A stretch of 64,000 nucleotides of DNA from Micromonospora globbae (GTDB lineage Bacteria; Actinomycetota; Actinomycetes; Mycobacteriales; Micromonosporaceae). Every line of letters begins with the position of its first letter. The first letter of the stretch is position 1. The notes beneath the pieces are model-generated. The model was not told the origin of the DNA and did no database searches. It saw nothing but the letters and a program-made list of their open reading frames with translations. The stretch covers positions 1 through 64,000 of the forward strand of contig NZ_RAQQ01000001.1 in NCBI RefSeq assembly GCF_003610785.1. The letters are read 5' to 3'. The translations under genes and the position numbers were made by a program. This document shows, one piece after another, positions 45,508-54,455 of the stretch.

Positions 45508-46737
45508 GTGCGCAGAATCCGTGCCATCGCCGCGCTCGCGCTCGCCGGCGTGGGGCTCAGCGTCGCGCTCACCGCGACCACCGAGACCCCCGCCGCCGCG
45601 GCGCCCGGCGCGGTGACCTGGGTCGACGACTTCAACGGCCCCGCCGGCTCCCCACCGGACCCCGCGAAGTGGCGCTACGACATCGGCGGCGGCGGCTGGG
45701 GCAACAACGAGCTCCAGTACTACACGAACAGCACCCGCAACGCGGCACTGGACGGCAACGGCAACCTGGTCATCACCGCCCGGCGCGAGAACCCGGCCAA
45801 CTACACCTGCTGGTACGGCAGCTGCCAGTACACCTCGGCCCGCCTGCTGACCGCCGGCACGTTCGCCCAGGCGTACGGCCGGTTCGAGGCCCGCATCAAG
45901 ATCCCCCGCGGCCAGGGGCTCTGGCCGGCGTTCTGGATGCTCGGCACCAGCAGCAACACCTGGCCCGACCGGGGCGAGATCGACATCATGGAGAACGTCG
46001 GGCGGGAGCCGTCCACCGTGCACGGCACGCTGCACGGGCCGGGGTACTCCGGCGGCAACGCGGTCACCGGGCAGACGTCGCTGCCCGGCGGGCAGGCGCT
46101 CGCCGACGCCTTCCACACGTACGCCGTCGACTGGGCGCCGGACTCGGTCACCTGGTACCTGGACGGCGTGCAGTACTCCCGCAAGACCCCGGCCGACCTG
46201 CGGGGCAACCGGTGGGTCTTCGACCACCCGTTCTTCATGATCATGAATGTGGCCGTGGGCGGCAACTGGCCCGGCTCCCCCGACGGCAGCACGGTCTTCC
46301 CGCAGACGATGGTGGTCGACTACGTCCGGGTGCAGGCGTGGGACACCGGCGGGGGCGGCAGCGGCGCCCCGATCGTCGGCTACGGCGGCAAGTGCGTGGA
46401 CGTGGCCGGCGCGAACACCGCCAACGGCACCCCCGTACAGCTCTGGACGTGCAACGGCACCGCCGCGCAGCGCTGGACCTGGGCCGGTGACGGCTCGGTG
46501 CGGGCGCTGGGCAAGTGCCTCGACGTGTCCGGCGGCGGCACCGCCAACGGCACCCCGGTCCAGCTCTGGGACTGCAACGGCAGCGGCGCCCAACGGTGGG
46601 TCTTCACGGCTGCCGGCGACATCGTCAATCCGCAGGCCAACAAGTGCCTCGACGCGACCGGGGTGAGTTCCGCCGACGGCACGCGGCTGCAGATCTGGGA
46701 CTGCACGGGCGGCCCCAACCAGAAGTGGCGACGCTGA
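45508..46737 (+). CDS. secreted GH16 endo-beta-1,3-glucanase with C-terminal ricin-type lectin (CBM13)
   Basis: 409 aa from the GTG at 45508, preceded by GGGAGG. A signal peptide (AIAALALAGVGLSVALTATTETPAAAA in parts) precedes a GH16 laminarinase domain (about 40-275). Its catalytic motif is GEIDIME with E157 (nucleophile), D159 and E162 (acid/base), preceded by GLWPAFWMLG. A short Gly-rich linker leads to a beta-trefoil of about 125 residues with three QxW repeats (QRWTW, QRWVF, QKWRR) and KCxDV/KCLD motifs. It should cleave laminarin-like or fungal cell-wall beta-1,3-glucan, with the lectin domain holding the substrate. A LacI-type operator touches its -35. Confidence 0.92.
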   Translation: MRRIRAIAALALAGVGLSVALTATTETPAAAAPGAVTWVDDFNGPAGSPPDPAKWRYDIGGGGWGNNELQYYTNSTRNAALDGNGNLVITARRENPANYTCWYGSCQYTSARLLTAGTFAQAYGRFEARIKIPRGQGLWPAFWMLGTSSNTWPDRGEIDIMENVGREPSTVHGTLHGPGYSGGNAVTGQTSLPGGQALADAFHTYAVDWAPDSVTWYLDGVQYSRKTPADLRGNRWVFDHPFFMIMNVAVGGNWPGSPDGSTVFPQTMVVDYVRVQAWDTGGGGSGAPIVGYGGKCVDVAGANTANGTPVQLWTCNGTAAQRWTWAGDGSVRALGKCLDVSGGGTANGTPVQLWDCNGSGAQRWVFTAAGDIVNPQANKCLDATGVSSADGTRLQIWDCTGGPNQKWRR

Positions 46738-46805
46738 CCCGCTCGCGCCGCCCACCCCTCCCGGCCGGCTCGCGGCGGTGATCGCCGAGCGCCGCCGCCG
46801 CCCGC

Positions 46806-46866
46806 GTCGATCATGAGGTTGGCGGGGACGACCCGGACAATCGTCCCCGCCAACCTCATGATCGAC
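46806..46866. repeat. perfect 26-bp inverted repeat (hairpin) after the GH16 gene
   Basis: Arms 46806-46831 and 46841-46866 are perfectly complementary around a 9-nt loop; the outer ends read GTCGATCATG and CATGATCGAC. It can terminate transcription of the GH16 gene and of the leftward cupin remnant. Its length and outer motif suggest a dispersed intergenic element rather than a simple terminator. Confidence 0.85.
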
Positions 46867-46875
46867 AGGAGGGGG

Positions 46876-47055
46876 TCAGGACAGGGGGTGGCCGGTGGTG
46901 GCGTCGACGTGGTCCGGGATCTCGTCGTGCCGGTCACCGACCGACGACGTGCCGGTGGGCTCGAACATCAGGATCGAGGCGCCCGCGACCGACGACGGGC
47001 GGTGCTCGACGCCCCGGGGCACGACGAACATGCCGATCCGCCTCGACAAGCTCCT
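46876..47055 (-). pseudogene. 3' remnant of a cupin gene
   Basis: The minus strand encodes GMFVVPRGVEHRPSS, then GASILMFEPTGTSSVGDRH and a tail ending TTGHPLS before TGA (46876-46878). This is the second half of a small cupin protein (the PRGVEHRP strand and the FEPTGT strand). The first half, with the metal-binding His cluster, is missing: upstream in this frame sits the ArsR promoter. An ATG at 47031 would give only 51 aa. It is best read as a truncated relic. Confidence 0.55.
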
Positions 47056-47071
47056 CGGCGTTTCAGAGTTC

Positions 47072-47098
47072 GCTTAATTAAGCTCACCCTGATATAAC
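47072..47098 (+). promoter_or_regulatory. palindrome and -10 element of the ArsR operon
   Basis: The perfect 12-bp palindrome GCTTAATTAAGC (47072-47083) precedes TATAAC (47093-47098), which lies 6 nt before the ArsR GTG at 47105. The palindrome would occupy the -35 side, a natural site for autorepression, and the mRNA is probably leaderless. Confidence 0.6.
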
Positions 47099-47104
47099 TG
47101 GCGG

Positions 47105-47512
47105 GTGCACGCCTTCGACGTCCTGGGTGATCCGGTCCGGCGCCGGATCCTCGAACTGCTCGCCGAGGGCGAGACGACCGCCGGCGCGATCGGCGCGGTG
47201 ATCCAACGCGAGTTCGGGATCTCGCAGCCCGCCGTGTCCCAGCACCTGAAGGTGCTGCGGGACAACGGTTTCGCGACCGTCCGGCCGGAGGGCACCCGGC
47301 GGCTCTACGCCGTCGACCCGCGGCCGCTGCGCGACGTGGACCGGTGGCTCGACACCTTCCGCCGGTTCTGGACACCACCACTCGCGGCGCTGGCCACCGA
47401 ACTCGCCCGCGGCAAGCGCGAACGGCGGCTGCGCGCGCAGGCCGCCGACCCCCACGACGACCGGCCCGGCGAGCAGCCCGCCGACGTCCCCGACGACAGG
47501 AGAGAGCCATGA
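47105..47512 (+). CDS. ArsR-family transcriptional regulator
   Basis: 135 aa with a winged helix: MHAFDVLGDPVRRRILELLAEGE in parts, recognition helix ISQPAVSQHLKVLRDNGFATVR, wing EGTRRLYAVD, and DRWLDTFRRFW. No metal-binding Cys cluster is seen. It belongs to the metal-independent ArsR group usually coupled to AHSA1/SRPBCC proteins. Its stop overlaps the next start (ATGA). It probably represses its own two-gene operon through the AT-rich palindrome just upstream. Confidence 0.88.
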   Translation: MHAFDVLGDPVRRRILELLAEGETTAGAIGAVIQREFGISQPAVSQHLKVLRDNGFATVRPEGTRRLYAVDPRPLRDVDRWLDTFRRFWTPPLAALATELARGKRERRLRAQAADPHDDRPGEQPADVPDDRREP

Positions 47513-48147
47513 TCGACGTCACCGCCCAGATCAACGCCGTCCGGCGCCAGGTCGGCACCCGCACGCTGGAGGCCGGCGAGGCCCGCGTGAGCACCATCAG
47601 CCAGACGTACGACGCCCCGATCGAGGACGTCTGGGACGCCTGCACGAGCGCCGAGCGGATCCCCCGCTGGTTCCTGCCGATCAGCGGCGAGCTGAAGCTG
47701 GGTGGCCGCTACCAGCTGGAGGGCAACGCCGGCGGCACCGTCGAGAGCTGCGACCCACCGCACAGCTTCTCCGCCACCTGGGAGATGGGCGGCATGGTGA
47801 GTTGGATCGAGGTCCGCCTCTCCGCGGTCGACGGCGACCGGACCCGCTTCGAGCTGGAGCACGTCGCGCACGTCGACGACGACATGTGGGCGCAGTTCGG
47901 CCCGGGCGCCGTCGGCGTCGGCTGGGACGGCGCCCTGCTCGGCCTCGCCTCGCACTTCGCCTCCGACGGCGCCGGCATCCGCCCGGAGGACGCCGAGGCC
48001 TGGATGGCCTCCGAGGAGGGACGGCGGTTCATGGCGCTGGCCAGCGAGCGCTGGGGCGAGGCGAGCATCGCGGCCGGCACCGACCCGGACGCGGCACGCG
48101 CCGCCGCCGAGCGGTGCACGCAGTTCTACACCGGCGCACCGGCCTGA
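47509..48147 (+). CDS. SRPBCC (AHSA1-like) family protein
   Basis: 212 aa of the START/Bet v1-like superfamily. It shows VSTISQTYDAPIEDVWDACTSAERIPRWFLPISG in parts, then GGRYQLEGNAGGTVESCDPP, FSATWEMGG and a C-terminal helix. Such proteins bind hydrophobic ligands. Pairing with an ArsR regulator by a 4-bp overlap is a very common actinomycete arrangement whose role is mostly unknown. Confidence 0.88.
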   Translation: MIDVTAQINAVRRQVGTRTLEAGEARVSTISQTYDAPIEDVWDACTSAERIPRWFLPISGELKLGGRYQLEGNAGGTVESCDPPHSFSATWEMGGMVSWIEVRLSAVDGDRTRFELEHVAHVDDDMWAQFGPGAVGVGWDGALLGLASHFASDGAGIRPEDAEAWMASEEGRRFMALASERWGEASIAAGTDPDAARAAAERCTQFYTGAPA

Positions 48148-48189
48148 ACCGCCCCGGGGCCGGCGGAGTGCACGCCCGCCCGGACGCGA

Positions 48190-48345
48190 TCCCGCCGGGC
48201 CGTCACCCGCGCACGCGTGCCAGCCGCGCACGCGTGCTGCCCCCGCACGCGAGCAGCCCGCGCATGCGTGCCGCCCCGCGCGCGTGCCGCCCCCGCATGC
48301 TCCGGCCCGGGCACGCGCTGCCGGGCGGAACGCGCACCCGCTCGG
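48190..48345. repeat. degenerate GCACGCGTGCC-type repeat block
   Basis: Between the SRPBCC and NUDIX genes the sequence is a run of near-copies of GCACGCGTGC and GCATGCGTGCC. The alternating purine-pyrimidine CG/CA steps could adopt Z-DNA. I see no gene in it. Confidence 0.6.
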
Positions 48346-48366
48346 GCGCGGGTAACGTGCTGCGGC

Positions 48367-48876
48367 ATGACCGGAGCGCCGTACTCCCATTGCTCGTTCT
48401 GCGGAGCCGCCTACCCGGCGGCGGCCGGCTGGCCGCGCGTCTGCCCGATCTGCGGGCAGACCGTCTGGCGCAACCCCCTGCCGGTCGCCGTCGCGGTGTT
48501 GCCGGTGCGCACCGCCGCCGGGATCGGCGTGGTGGTCGTACGGCGCGACATCGAGCCGGCGCGCGGACTCCTCGCCCTGCCCGGCGGCTTCATCGAGTAC
48601 GGCGAGGAGTGGAACCAGGCGCTGGTCCGGGAGCTGCGGGAGGAGACGGGCCTGCTCGCGGCGGCCGAGGACGCGAGCCTCTTCGCGGTGCACAGCGCGC
48701 CCGCGGGCGGCACGATGATGGTCTTCGGCGTGCTGCCGGAGCGGCCGGCGGAGGACCTGCCGCCCTCGGCGCCCACCGACGAGGCGACGGAGTGGCTGGT
48801 GCTGACCGAACCGGTCGAGCTGGCCTTCGACACGCACACCCGCGTGCTGGCCGACTTCCTGGCCGCGGCCCGCTGA
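48367..48876 (+). CDS. NUDIX hydrolase with N-terminal zinc ribbon
   Basis: 169 aa. Two CxxC pairs (CSFCGAAY and CPICGQ, residues 9-37) form a zinc ribbon as in NudC/ADP-ribose-type hydrolases. The Nudix box is intact (GGFIEYGEEWNQALVRELREETGLL in two parts, about 77-100). It should hydrolyse a nucleoside diphosphate derivative; substrate unknown. TAACGT (48353-48358) lies 8 nt before the ATG, so translation is probably leaderless. Confidence 0.88.
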   Translation: MTGAPYSHCSFCGAAYPAAAGWPRVCPICGQTVWRNPLPVAVAVLPVRTAAGIGVVVVRRDIEPARGLLALPGGFIEYGEEWNQALVRELREETGLLAAAEDASLFAVHSAPAGGTMMVFGVLPERPAEDLPPSAPTDEATEWLVLTEPVELAFDTHTRVLADFLAAAR

Positions 48877-48921
48877 CGCGCCACGGGGCCCGCCGGGCAC
48901 GGCCGGAACGCGCACGGTCAC

Positions 48922-48982
48922 GCTCGAACGTGGATGTGGTGGCATCCCGCTGCGTCGGAGACCACCACATCCGACATCGAGC
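48922..48982. terminator. imperfect hairpin between the convergent NUDIX and ABC genes
   Basis: GGATGTGGTGG (48932-48942) pairs with CCACCACATCC (48962-48972), and an outer GCTCGA/TCGAGC pair (48922-48927, 48977-48982) extends it. It lies between two converging genes and may stop transcription from both sides. Confidence 0.5.
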
Positions 48983-49032
48983 ACGATCATGACCTCGGGC
49001 ACCGAGCGGGCGCGCCGCGAACCGGGCGCCCG

Positions 49033-51000
49033 TCACCGGGTCGTCGCGGTGTCCCCCTCGGCCTCGGCCCGGTCGAGGTACCCGGCCGCCTGGAGGTCGA
49101 ACAGCTCCCGGTAGAGGCCCCCGGCGGCCATCAGCTCGTCGTGGGTGCCCTGCTGGACGAGCCTCCCCTGGTCCATGACGAAGATCCGGTCGGCGTGGCG
49201 GACGTTCGCGAGGCGGTGCGTGATCAGCACGACGGCCCGGTCGGGCCGGCGCCGCAGGTGCTGGAACAGGGCGTGCTCGGCCCGCGCGTCGAGCGCGGCG
49301 GACGGCTCGTCGCAGATCAGCAGGGCCGCGTCCCGGTAGAGGCCACGGGCGGCCACGAGCCGCTGCCACTGCCCGCCGGACAGGTCCTGCCCGTTCTTGA
49401 ACTCGCGGTCGAGCAGGGTCTCGTAGCCGTGGGGCAGCCCGAGGATCATCTCGTGGGCCGCGGCGGAGCGGGCCGCGTCCTGCACGCTGGGCCCCGCCGC
49501 GGCGGAGTCCCGGTCGTACCGGCCGATGCGGATGTTCTGCGCGGCCGTGAACGGGAACTTCCACCAGTCCTGGCTCATCACGGCGACATGGGCGGCGAGG
49601 GCCCGGGGATCCAGCTCGGCGGTGTCCACGCCGTCCCACCGGATGACGCCGCCGCTGGGCCGGTACAGCCCGGCCACGAGCTTGGCGAGGGTCGTCTTGC
49701 CCGAGCCGTTCTCCCCGACCAGGGCCACCACCTCGCCGCGGCGGACCGTGAGACTCACCTCGTCGACCGCCGGGCGGTCGGTGTCGGCGTAGCGCAGGCT
49801 CACCCCGTCCAGCTCGATGGTGTCGAAGCCCTCCACGGCGCCGGCGCCGCCGGTGGACACCCGGGCGCGGGCGCGTTCCAGGAAGTCGCGGTAGTCCTGG
49901 TAGTAGAGGGCGTCCTCGTAGAGCGAGTTGGTGGCGAGGACGGCCACCCCCAGACTGGTGCGGGCCGACTGGAGGGCGAGCAGGGCGGTGGCCGCGGCGG
50001 CCAGCGCCACCAGACCGCCGAGCAGCAGCGCGCCGAGGACGGCGTACACGCCGAAGGTGGCCAGCCCGGCGACGCTCGCGCCGACCACCCGCGTGCTCGT
50101 CTGGGACCGGACCAGCCGCAGCTCCGCGCGGGTCTCGACGGCCATCATCGCGCGGTACTCGCCGAGCAGGAACTCCCGCATCTGGTACGCGCGCACCTCG
50201 GCGGCGGTCTGCCGGTTGGCCATGAGCCGGGCGAGCATCCACATGCGACGGCGCCGGTTGATCCGGGCGAGCATGGCGAGGTACCGGCGTCGGGCGATGC
50301 GGACCGCGGTGACCGCCTCCGGCACGGCGGCCAGCAGCAGGCACGGCAGCAGGACGGGCTGGATGATCGCCACCGCGGCCGCGGTCGCGAGCAGGCCGAC
50401 GAGGCCGGTCACCAGGTTCACGGTGTGGTCGACGATGAAGGCGGCCTCGGTCATGCCCCGCTCACGGGCGCGGTCCATCTCCTCGGCGAAACCGGCGTCG
50501 TCGAAGGCCGCCAGGTCGACGGCGGTCGTCGTCTCGAACAGCCGCAACTCCACCGCGTAGTTGATCTGCGGGGTGAGGCGGGCCTGCGCCCACCCGGCCG
50601 CGATCATCAGCCCGCCCCGGGCGGAGACGGCGGCGGCGGCCACCACGAGCGCGGGCAGCGCGGCCCGGACCCGGTCGGGGGTCGGCCCGGCCGCGAAGAG
50701 TTCGCGCAGCACGCCGGTGGTCGCGAGCAGGCCGAAGGTGGTGAGCACCCCGGCGAGCACGTTCAGCCCGATCGACGTGGCCGTGTCCCGCCGGTTGGTG
50801 GCCCAGGCCAGCGCCACCGCCTCGCGGACCAGTCGGGGCAGTCGGCGCGCCACCGCCCAGAAGCTCGTGTGCGCGAACTCCCGGGCGTGGTGCATCCAGG
50901 AGGCGTCCTCCAGTTCGGGCAGCAGCACGGACGCGTCGTCCGGCGGCCGCTCGGCGGCGCCACCGTCGGACGGGGGACGTTGGCGGGCGACGGACTCCAC
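49033..51000 (-). CDS. ABC exporter (fused membrane and ATPase domains)
   Basis: 655 aa. About 70 cytoplasmic residues ([25 protein letters not shown] in parts) precede six membrane helices, then the ATPase: Walker [11 protein letters not shown], signature [17 protein letters not shown], Walker [14 protein letters not shown] and H-loop LITHRLANV. The unusual SGGQWQR wording and the long N-terminus match a group of actinomycete ABC proteins found near lanthipeptide or other natural-product genes, though none are visible here. It is probably a homodimeric exporter of unknown substrate. Confidence 0.85.
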   Translation of the reverse strand: MESVARQRPPSDGGAAERPPDDASVLLPELEDASWMHHAREFAHTSFWAVARRLPRLVREAVALAWATNRRDTATSIGLNVLAGVLTTFGLLATTGVLRELFAAGPTPDRVRAALPALVVAAAAVSARGGLMIAAGWAQARLTPQINYAVELRLFETTTAVDLAAFDDAGFAEEMDRARERGMTEAAFIVDHTVNLVTGLVGLLATAAAVAIIQPVLLPCLLLAAVPEAVTAVRIARRRYLAMLARINRRRRMWMLARLMANRQTAAEVRAYQMREFLLGEYRAMMAVETRAELRLVRSQTSTRVVGASVAGLATFGVYAVLGALLLGGLVALAAAATALLALQSARTSLGVAVLATNSLYEDALYYQDYRDFLERARARVSTGGAGAVEGFDTIELDGVSLRYADTDRPAVDEVSLTVRRGEVVALVGENGSGKTTLAKLVAGLYRPSGGVIRWDGVDTAELDPRALAAHVAVMSQDWWKFPFTAAQNIRIGRYDRDSAAAGPSVQDAARSAAAHEMILGLPHGYETLLDREFKNGQDLSGGQWQRLVAARGLYRDAALLICDEPSAALDARAEHALFQHLRRRPDRAVVLITHRLANVRHADRIFVMDQGRLVQQGTHDELMAAGGLYRELFDLQAAGYLDRAEAEGDTATTR

Positions 51001-51172
51001 GGGCGCCTCCTGCGGCGAGCGGCATCGCCGGGAGCCTACGGTCTGCTACGGGACCGCGTCAGCCGGTCACCGGCGTGGCGTGCGCCCGCGCCGACCGTGT
51101 CCGGGAGCGCCGACGGCGACCCGCCCGCGACCGCGTCGGCCCGCGGCGGCGGACGCCCTCGAACGCGCCGGT

Positions 51173-52630
51173 TCAGGGCCTGGGGAGCGGGTCCGGCGCG
51201 GGCGGCCGCACGGGGTTCAGCGGCAGCAGCACCCGGAACACCGTGTCACCCGGCTCGCTGTGCACCCGGATGTCGCCGTGGTGCTTGTGGACGACGATCC
51301 GGTACGAGATGTCCAGCCCGAGGCCCGTGCCGCTGCCCACCGGCTTGGTGGTGAAGAACGGCTCGAAGATGCGGGGCCGCACCTCCGGCGGGATCCCGGA
51401 CCCGGTGTCGGCGATCTCCACGGCGACCAGGTCACCGTCGCGTCCGGTGCGGACGGTCAGCGTGCCCTTCTCCCCCATCGCGGCGAGGGCGTTGTCGATG
51501 AGGTTCGTCCAGACCTGGTTGAGTTCGGCCGCGTACGCGGGGACGTGCGGCAGGCTCCGGTCGTACTCCTTGACGAGCGTGACCCCGGCGGGGATCTTGG
51601 CCTTGAACATGACGAGCGTGGCGTCGAGCAGGTCGTGGACGTCGACCACCTGGAACGGCGCGCGGTCCAGCTGGGAGTACTGCTTGGCCGCGCCGACCAG
51701 GCCGGAGATGCGGGTGACCGCCTCCCCGATCTCCCGCATGAGCAGCTCGGTCTCGACCGTGTAGGTGAGCCAGCGGATGGCCGTCTCCAGGTCGGCGGGG
51801 CCGACGGACGCCCGCACGCGACCCAGCCACTCGGTGTCCGCGCCGCCCCCGACGAGGATCGGCGCCAGGTCCCAGCCCCCGCGGACACCGTGCTCGTCGA
51901 GCCAGTCGCTCAGCGCGTCCTCGGCGTCGGACGCGGCCATCGGGCTGAGCTTCGGCGCGGCCGCCACCCGGGCCACCGCCTCCTCCTGCAACTCGACCAG
52001 GCGGTGCAGGGCGCTGCCGTCCAGCCGGCCGTCGGCGATCGCCGCGAGCTTGCTCCGCATGGCGGCCACCCGGTCGCGCAGCACCGACGTGGCCCGCACC
52101 GCCGCGGCGGCCGGGTTGTTCAGCTCGTGGGTCAGACCCGCCGACAGCGAGCCGAGGGCGAGCAGCCGCTCCCGCTCACCGACGATGGTCTGCGTGTTGC
52201 GCATGCCGATGAACAGGCCGTCCAGCAGGTGCATCGCCATCGGGAACCAGGACCGGACGGCCTCCGCGAAGTCCTCGGCGGGGAGCACGAAGAACTCCGC
52301 CTCGGTGATCGCCCGCATCGTGTTGCGGTAGACCCGCTGGGTGTCGACGTCGAGGTACGCCTCGGTGGCGCCGCCGTAGACGCCGCGCTGGTCGGTGCGG
52401 GCGAGTTCCAGTTCGGCGCCCTGCACCCGCCGGCTGAGGGTCACCGTGCCGGAGAGCAGGACGAAGAAGCACGTGGCGGGCTCCCCCTCGCCGAACACCA
52501 CGGTGTCCGCGGCGCGCTGCTCCACCCGGCCGGTCTCCGCCAGCCAGGCCAGCTGGTCGGCGTCGAGCGCCTCGAAGAGGAACAGGGTGCGCAGCTGCTC
52601 CGGCGTCAGCCGGTCGCCGGGGGTGGTCAC
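51173..52630 (-). CDS. histidine kinase with N-terminal cyclic-nucleotide-binding domain
   Basis: 485 aa. Residues about 12-140 form a cNMP-binding-like beta-barrel ([33 protein letters not shown]). The H-box is [16 protein letters not shown] with the phospho-His near residue 167. The ATPase lobe has an N-box ([15 protein letters not shown]), G1 (DTGSGIP) and G2 (GSGTGLGL). There is no membrane helix, so it is a cytoplasmic sensor. Its start overlaps the stop of the receiver-thioredoxin-reductase gene by 4 bp (52627-52630). The pair is therefore a two-component-like unit whose receiver sits on a flavoenzyme instead of a DNA-binding protein. Confidence 0.88.
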   Translation of the reverse strand: MTTPGDRLTPEQLRTLFLFEALDADQLAWLAETGRVEQRAADTVVFGEGEPATCFFVLLSGTVTLSRRVQGAELELARTDQRGVYGGATEAYLDVDTQRVYRNTMRAITEAEFFVLPAEDFAEAVRSWFPMAMHLLDGLFIGMRNTQTIVGERERLLALGSLSAGLTHELNNPAAAAVRATSVLRDRVAAMRSKLAAIADGRLDGSALHRLVELQEEAVARVAAAPKLSPMAASDAEDALSDWLDEHGVRGGWDLAPILVGGGADTEWLGRVRASVGPADLETAIRWLTYTVETELLMREIGEAVTRISGLVGAAKQYSQLDRAPFQVVDVHDLLDATLVMFKAKIPAGVTLVKEYDRSLPHVPAYAAELNQVWTNLIDNALAAMGEKGTLTVRTGRDGDLVAVEIADTGSGIPPEVRPRIFEPFFTTKPVGSGTGLGLDISYRIVVHKHHGDIRVHSEPGDTVFRVLLPLNPVRPPAPDPLPRP

Positions 52631-54294
52631 TGGGCCTCCAGGTAGCGGTGCACGAGCGAGACGGCCATCGCCCCCTCGCCGACGGCGGAGGCCACCCGCT
52701 TCACCGACTGGGAGCGGACGTCGCCGGCGGCGAACACCCCCGGGAGGCTGGTCTCCAGGTGGTAGGGGTCCCGCGACAGCGACCAGCCGGACGGCCGCTT
52801 CCCGTCGACCACCAGGTCGGGCCCGGTGACGATGAAGCCCCGCCCGTCACGCACCAGCACGCCGTCCAGCCAGTCGGTTCGCGGCTCGGCGCCGATGAAG
52901 ACGAACAGCCAGGACGTGTCGACGGTGCGCCGCTCGCCCGTACGCCCGTTGCAGAGCGTGAGCTGCTCCAGGTGGTCCCCGCCGGCCGCGCCGACCACCT
53001 GCGTGTGCGCGTGGACGGTGATCCGGTCGCTGCGCTCGATCTGGTCGATCAGGTAGCGCGACATCGAGGCCGTCAGGTCGGGGCCCCGGACCAGCAGGTG
53101 CACCCGGGCGGCGTACCGGGCGAAGTACACGGCCGCCTGACCGGCGGAGTTCGCCCCGCCGACGATGTAGACCTCCTGGTCGACGCAGCTCGGCGCCTCG
53201 GTGGAGACGGCGCCGTAGAAGACGCCGCGCCCGGTGAAGTCGGCGACGCCGGGGGCGTCGAGCACCCGGTAGGAGACGCCGGTGGCGAGCACCACGGTGT
53301 GCGCGGCGATCTCGACACCGTCGTCGAAGCTCAGCAGCCGGGCCCCACCGGCCTCCCGCAGGCCCACCACCTCGCGGGTGCTCAGCAGCTCGGCGCCGAA
53401 CTTCAGCGCCTGCCGCCGCGCCCGGTCGGTGAGCTGGGCGCCGGAGAGGCCGTCGGGGAAGCCCAGGTAGTTCTCGATGCGGCTGCTCTGGCCGGCCTGC
53501 CCCCCGGTGGCGCGGCGCTCCACGAGCACCGTGCGCAGGCCCTCGGAGGCCGCGTACACGGCCGAGCCGAGGCCGGCCGGGCCGCCGCCGACCACCACCA
53601 CGTCGTAGAAGTCGGTGGCCGGCTCCACGGTGAGCCCCACCACGCCGGCCAGCTCGGCGGTGGTCGGGGCGACGAGGGTCTTGCCCTCGGCGGTCACCAC
53701 GAGCGGCACGTCCGCCTCGGTGGCGCCCGCGGCGGCGAGCAGCCGGGCGCCCTCGGGATCGTCGGTGAGCAGCCAGCGGTACGGGACGAGGTTGCGGGCC
53801 AGGAAGTCGCGGACCTTGAAGGAGGGTGCCGACCAGCGGTGCCCGACGACCCGGATCTCGGTCAGGGCCGCGTCCGGCGTCTCCGCCCACGCCTCCAGCA
53901 GGCCGTCCACGACCGGGTAGAGCTTCTCCTCCGGCGGGTGCCACGGCTTGAGCAGGTAGTGGTCGAGGTCGACCACGTTGATCGCCTCGATGGCGGCGTC
54001 GGTGTCGGCGTACGCGGTGAGCAGCACGCGGCGGGCGGCGGGGAACAGGTCCATGGCCGCCTCGAGGAACTCGATCCCCGTCATGCCGGGCATCCGGTGG
54101 TCGGCCAGCAGCAGCGCCACCCGCTCGCCGCGCAGTTTGATCTCGCGCAGCGCGTCGAGCGCCTCGGGGCCGGAACCGGCGCGGACCACCCGGTACCGCT
54201 CGCCGTACCGCCGACGCAGGTCGCGGGCCACCGCCCGCGAGACCACCGGGTCGTCGTCGACGGTCAGGATCACCGGGTTCGCCATGGCGCCCAT
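52627..54294 (-). CDS. response-regulator receiver fused to thioredoxin-reductase-like flavoprotein
   Basis: 555 aa from the ATG at 54294, preceded by GGGGAGG at 7 nt. Residues 1-130 are a receiver domain: acidic pocket VDDDP, phospho-Asp near 64 in LLLADHRMPG, and KPWHPPEE. A linking thioredoxin-like segment (about 145-215) precedes the reductase: FAD site VVVVGGGPAGLGSA (about 232), GGQAGQSSRIENYLGFP, NADPH site VYIVGGANSAGQAAVYFA (about 378) and VFAAGDVRSQSVKRVASAVGEGA at the end. The redox-active CxxC of true thioredoxin reductase is missing: the equivalent stretch reads GVFYGAVSTEAPSC. It must use a different acceptor or disulphide. It is coupled to the histidine kinase gene downstream. 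Confidence 0.88.
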   Translation of the reverse strand: MGAMANPVILTVDDDPVVSRAVARDLRRRYGERYRVVRAGSGPEALDALREIKLRGERVALLLADHRMPGMTGIEFLEAAMDLFPAARRVLLTAYADTDAAIEAINVVDLDHYLLKPWHPPEEKLYPVVDGLLEAWAETPDAALTEIRVVGHRWSAPSFKVRDFLARNLVPYRWLLTDDPEGARLLAAAGATEADVPLVVTAEGKTLVAPTTAELAGVVGLTVEPATDFYDVVVVGGGPAGLGSAVYAASEGLRTVLVERRATGGQAGQSSRIENYLGFPDGLSGAQLTDRARRQALKFGAELLSTREVVGLREAGGARLLSFDDGVEIAAHTVVLATGVSYRVLDAPGVADFTGRGVFYGAVSTEAPSCVDQEVYIVGGANSAGQAAVYFARYAARVHLLVRGPDLTASMSRYLIDQIERSDRITVHAHTQVVGAAGGDHLEQLTLCNGRTGERRTVDTSWLFVFIGAEPRTDWLDGVLVRDGRGFIVTGPDLVVDGKRPSGWSLSRDPYHLETSLPGVFAAGDVRSQSVKRVASAVGEGAMAVSLVHRYLEAQ

Positions 54295-54455
54295 GAAACC
54301 ACCTCCCCGGGCGGCGCACACACACCGGCACCACGACCGCCGGGGCGGATCCCGCCGCCGCGACGGTTGGCGGGCGTTCCTCCGGGTAACCCGGGCCGGG
54401 CGCCGGCGGTGGCCGGACGCCCGGGCCGGGCTGCCGTAGACACCTCGGGGGGCCG

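Noticed and set aside
52627..54294. Canonical thioredoxin reductase
   Set aside because: The CxxC redox pair is absent and a receiver domain is fused at the N-terminus.
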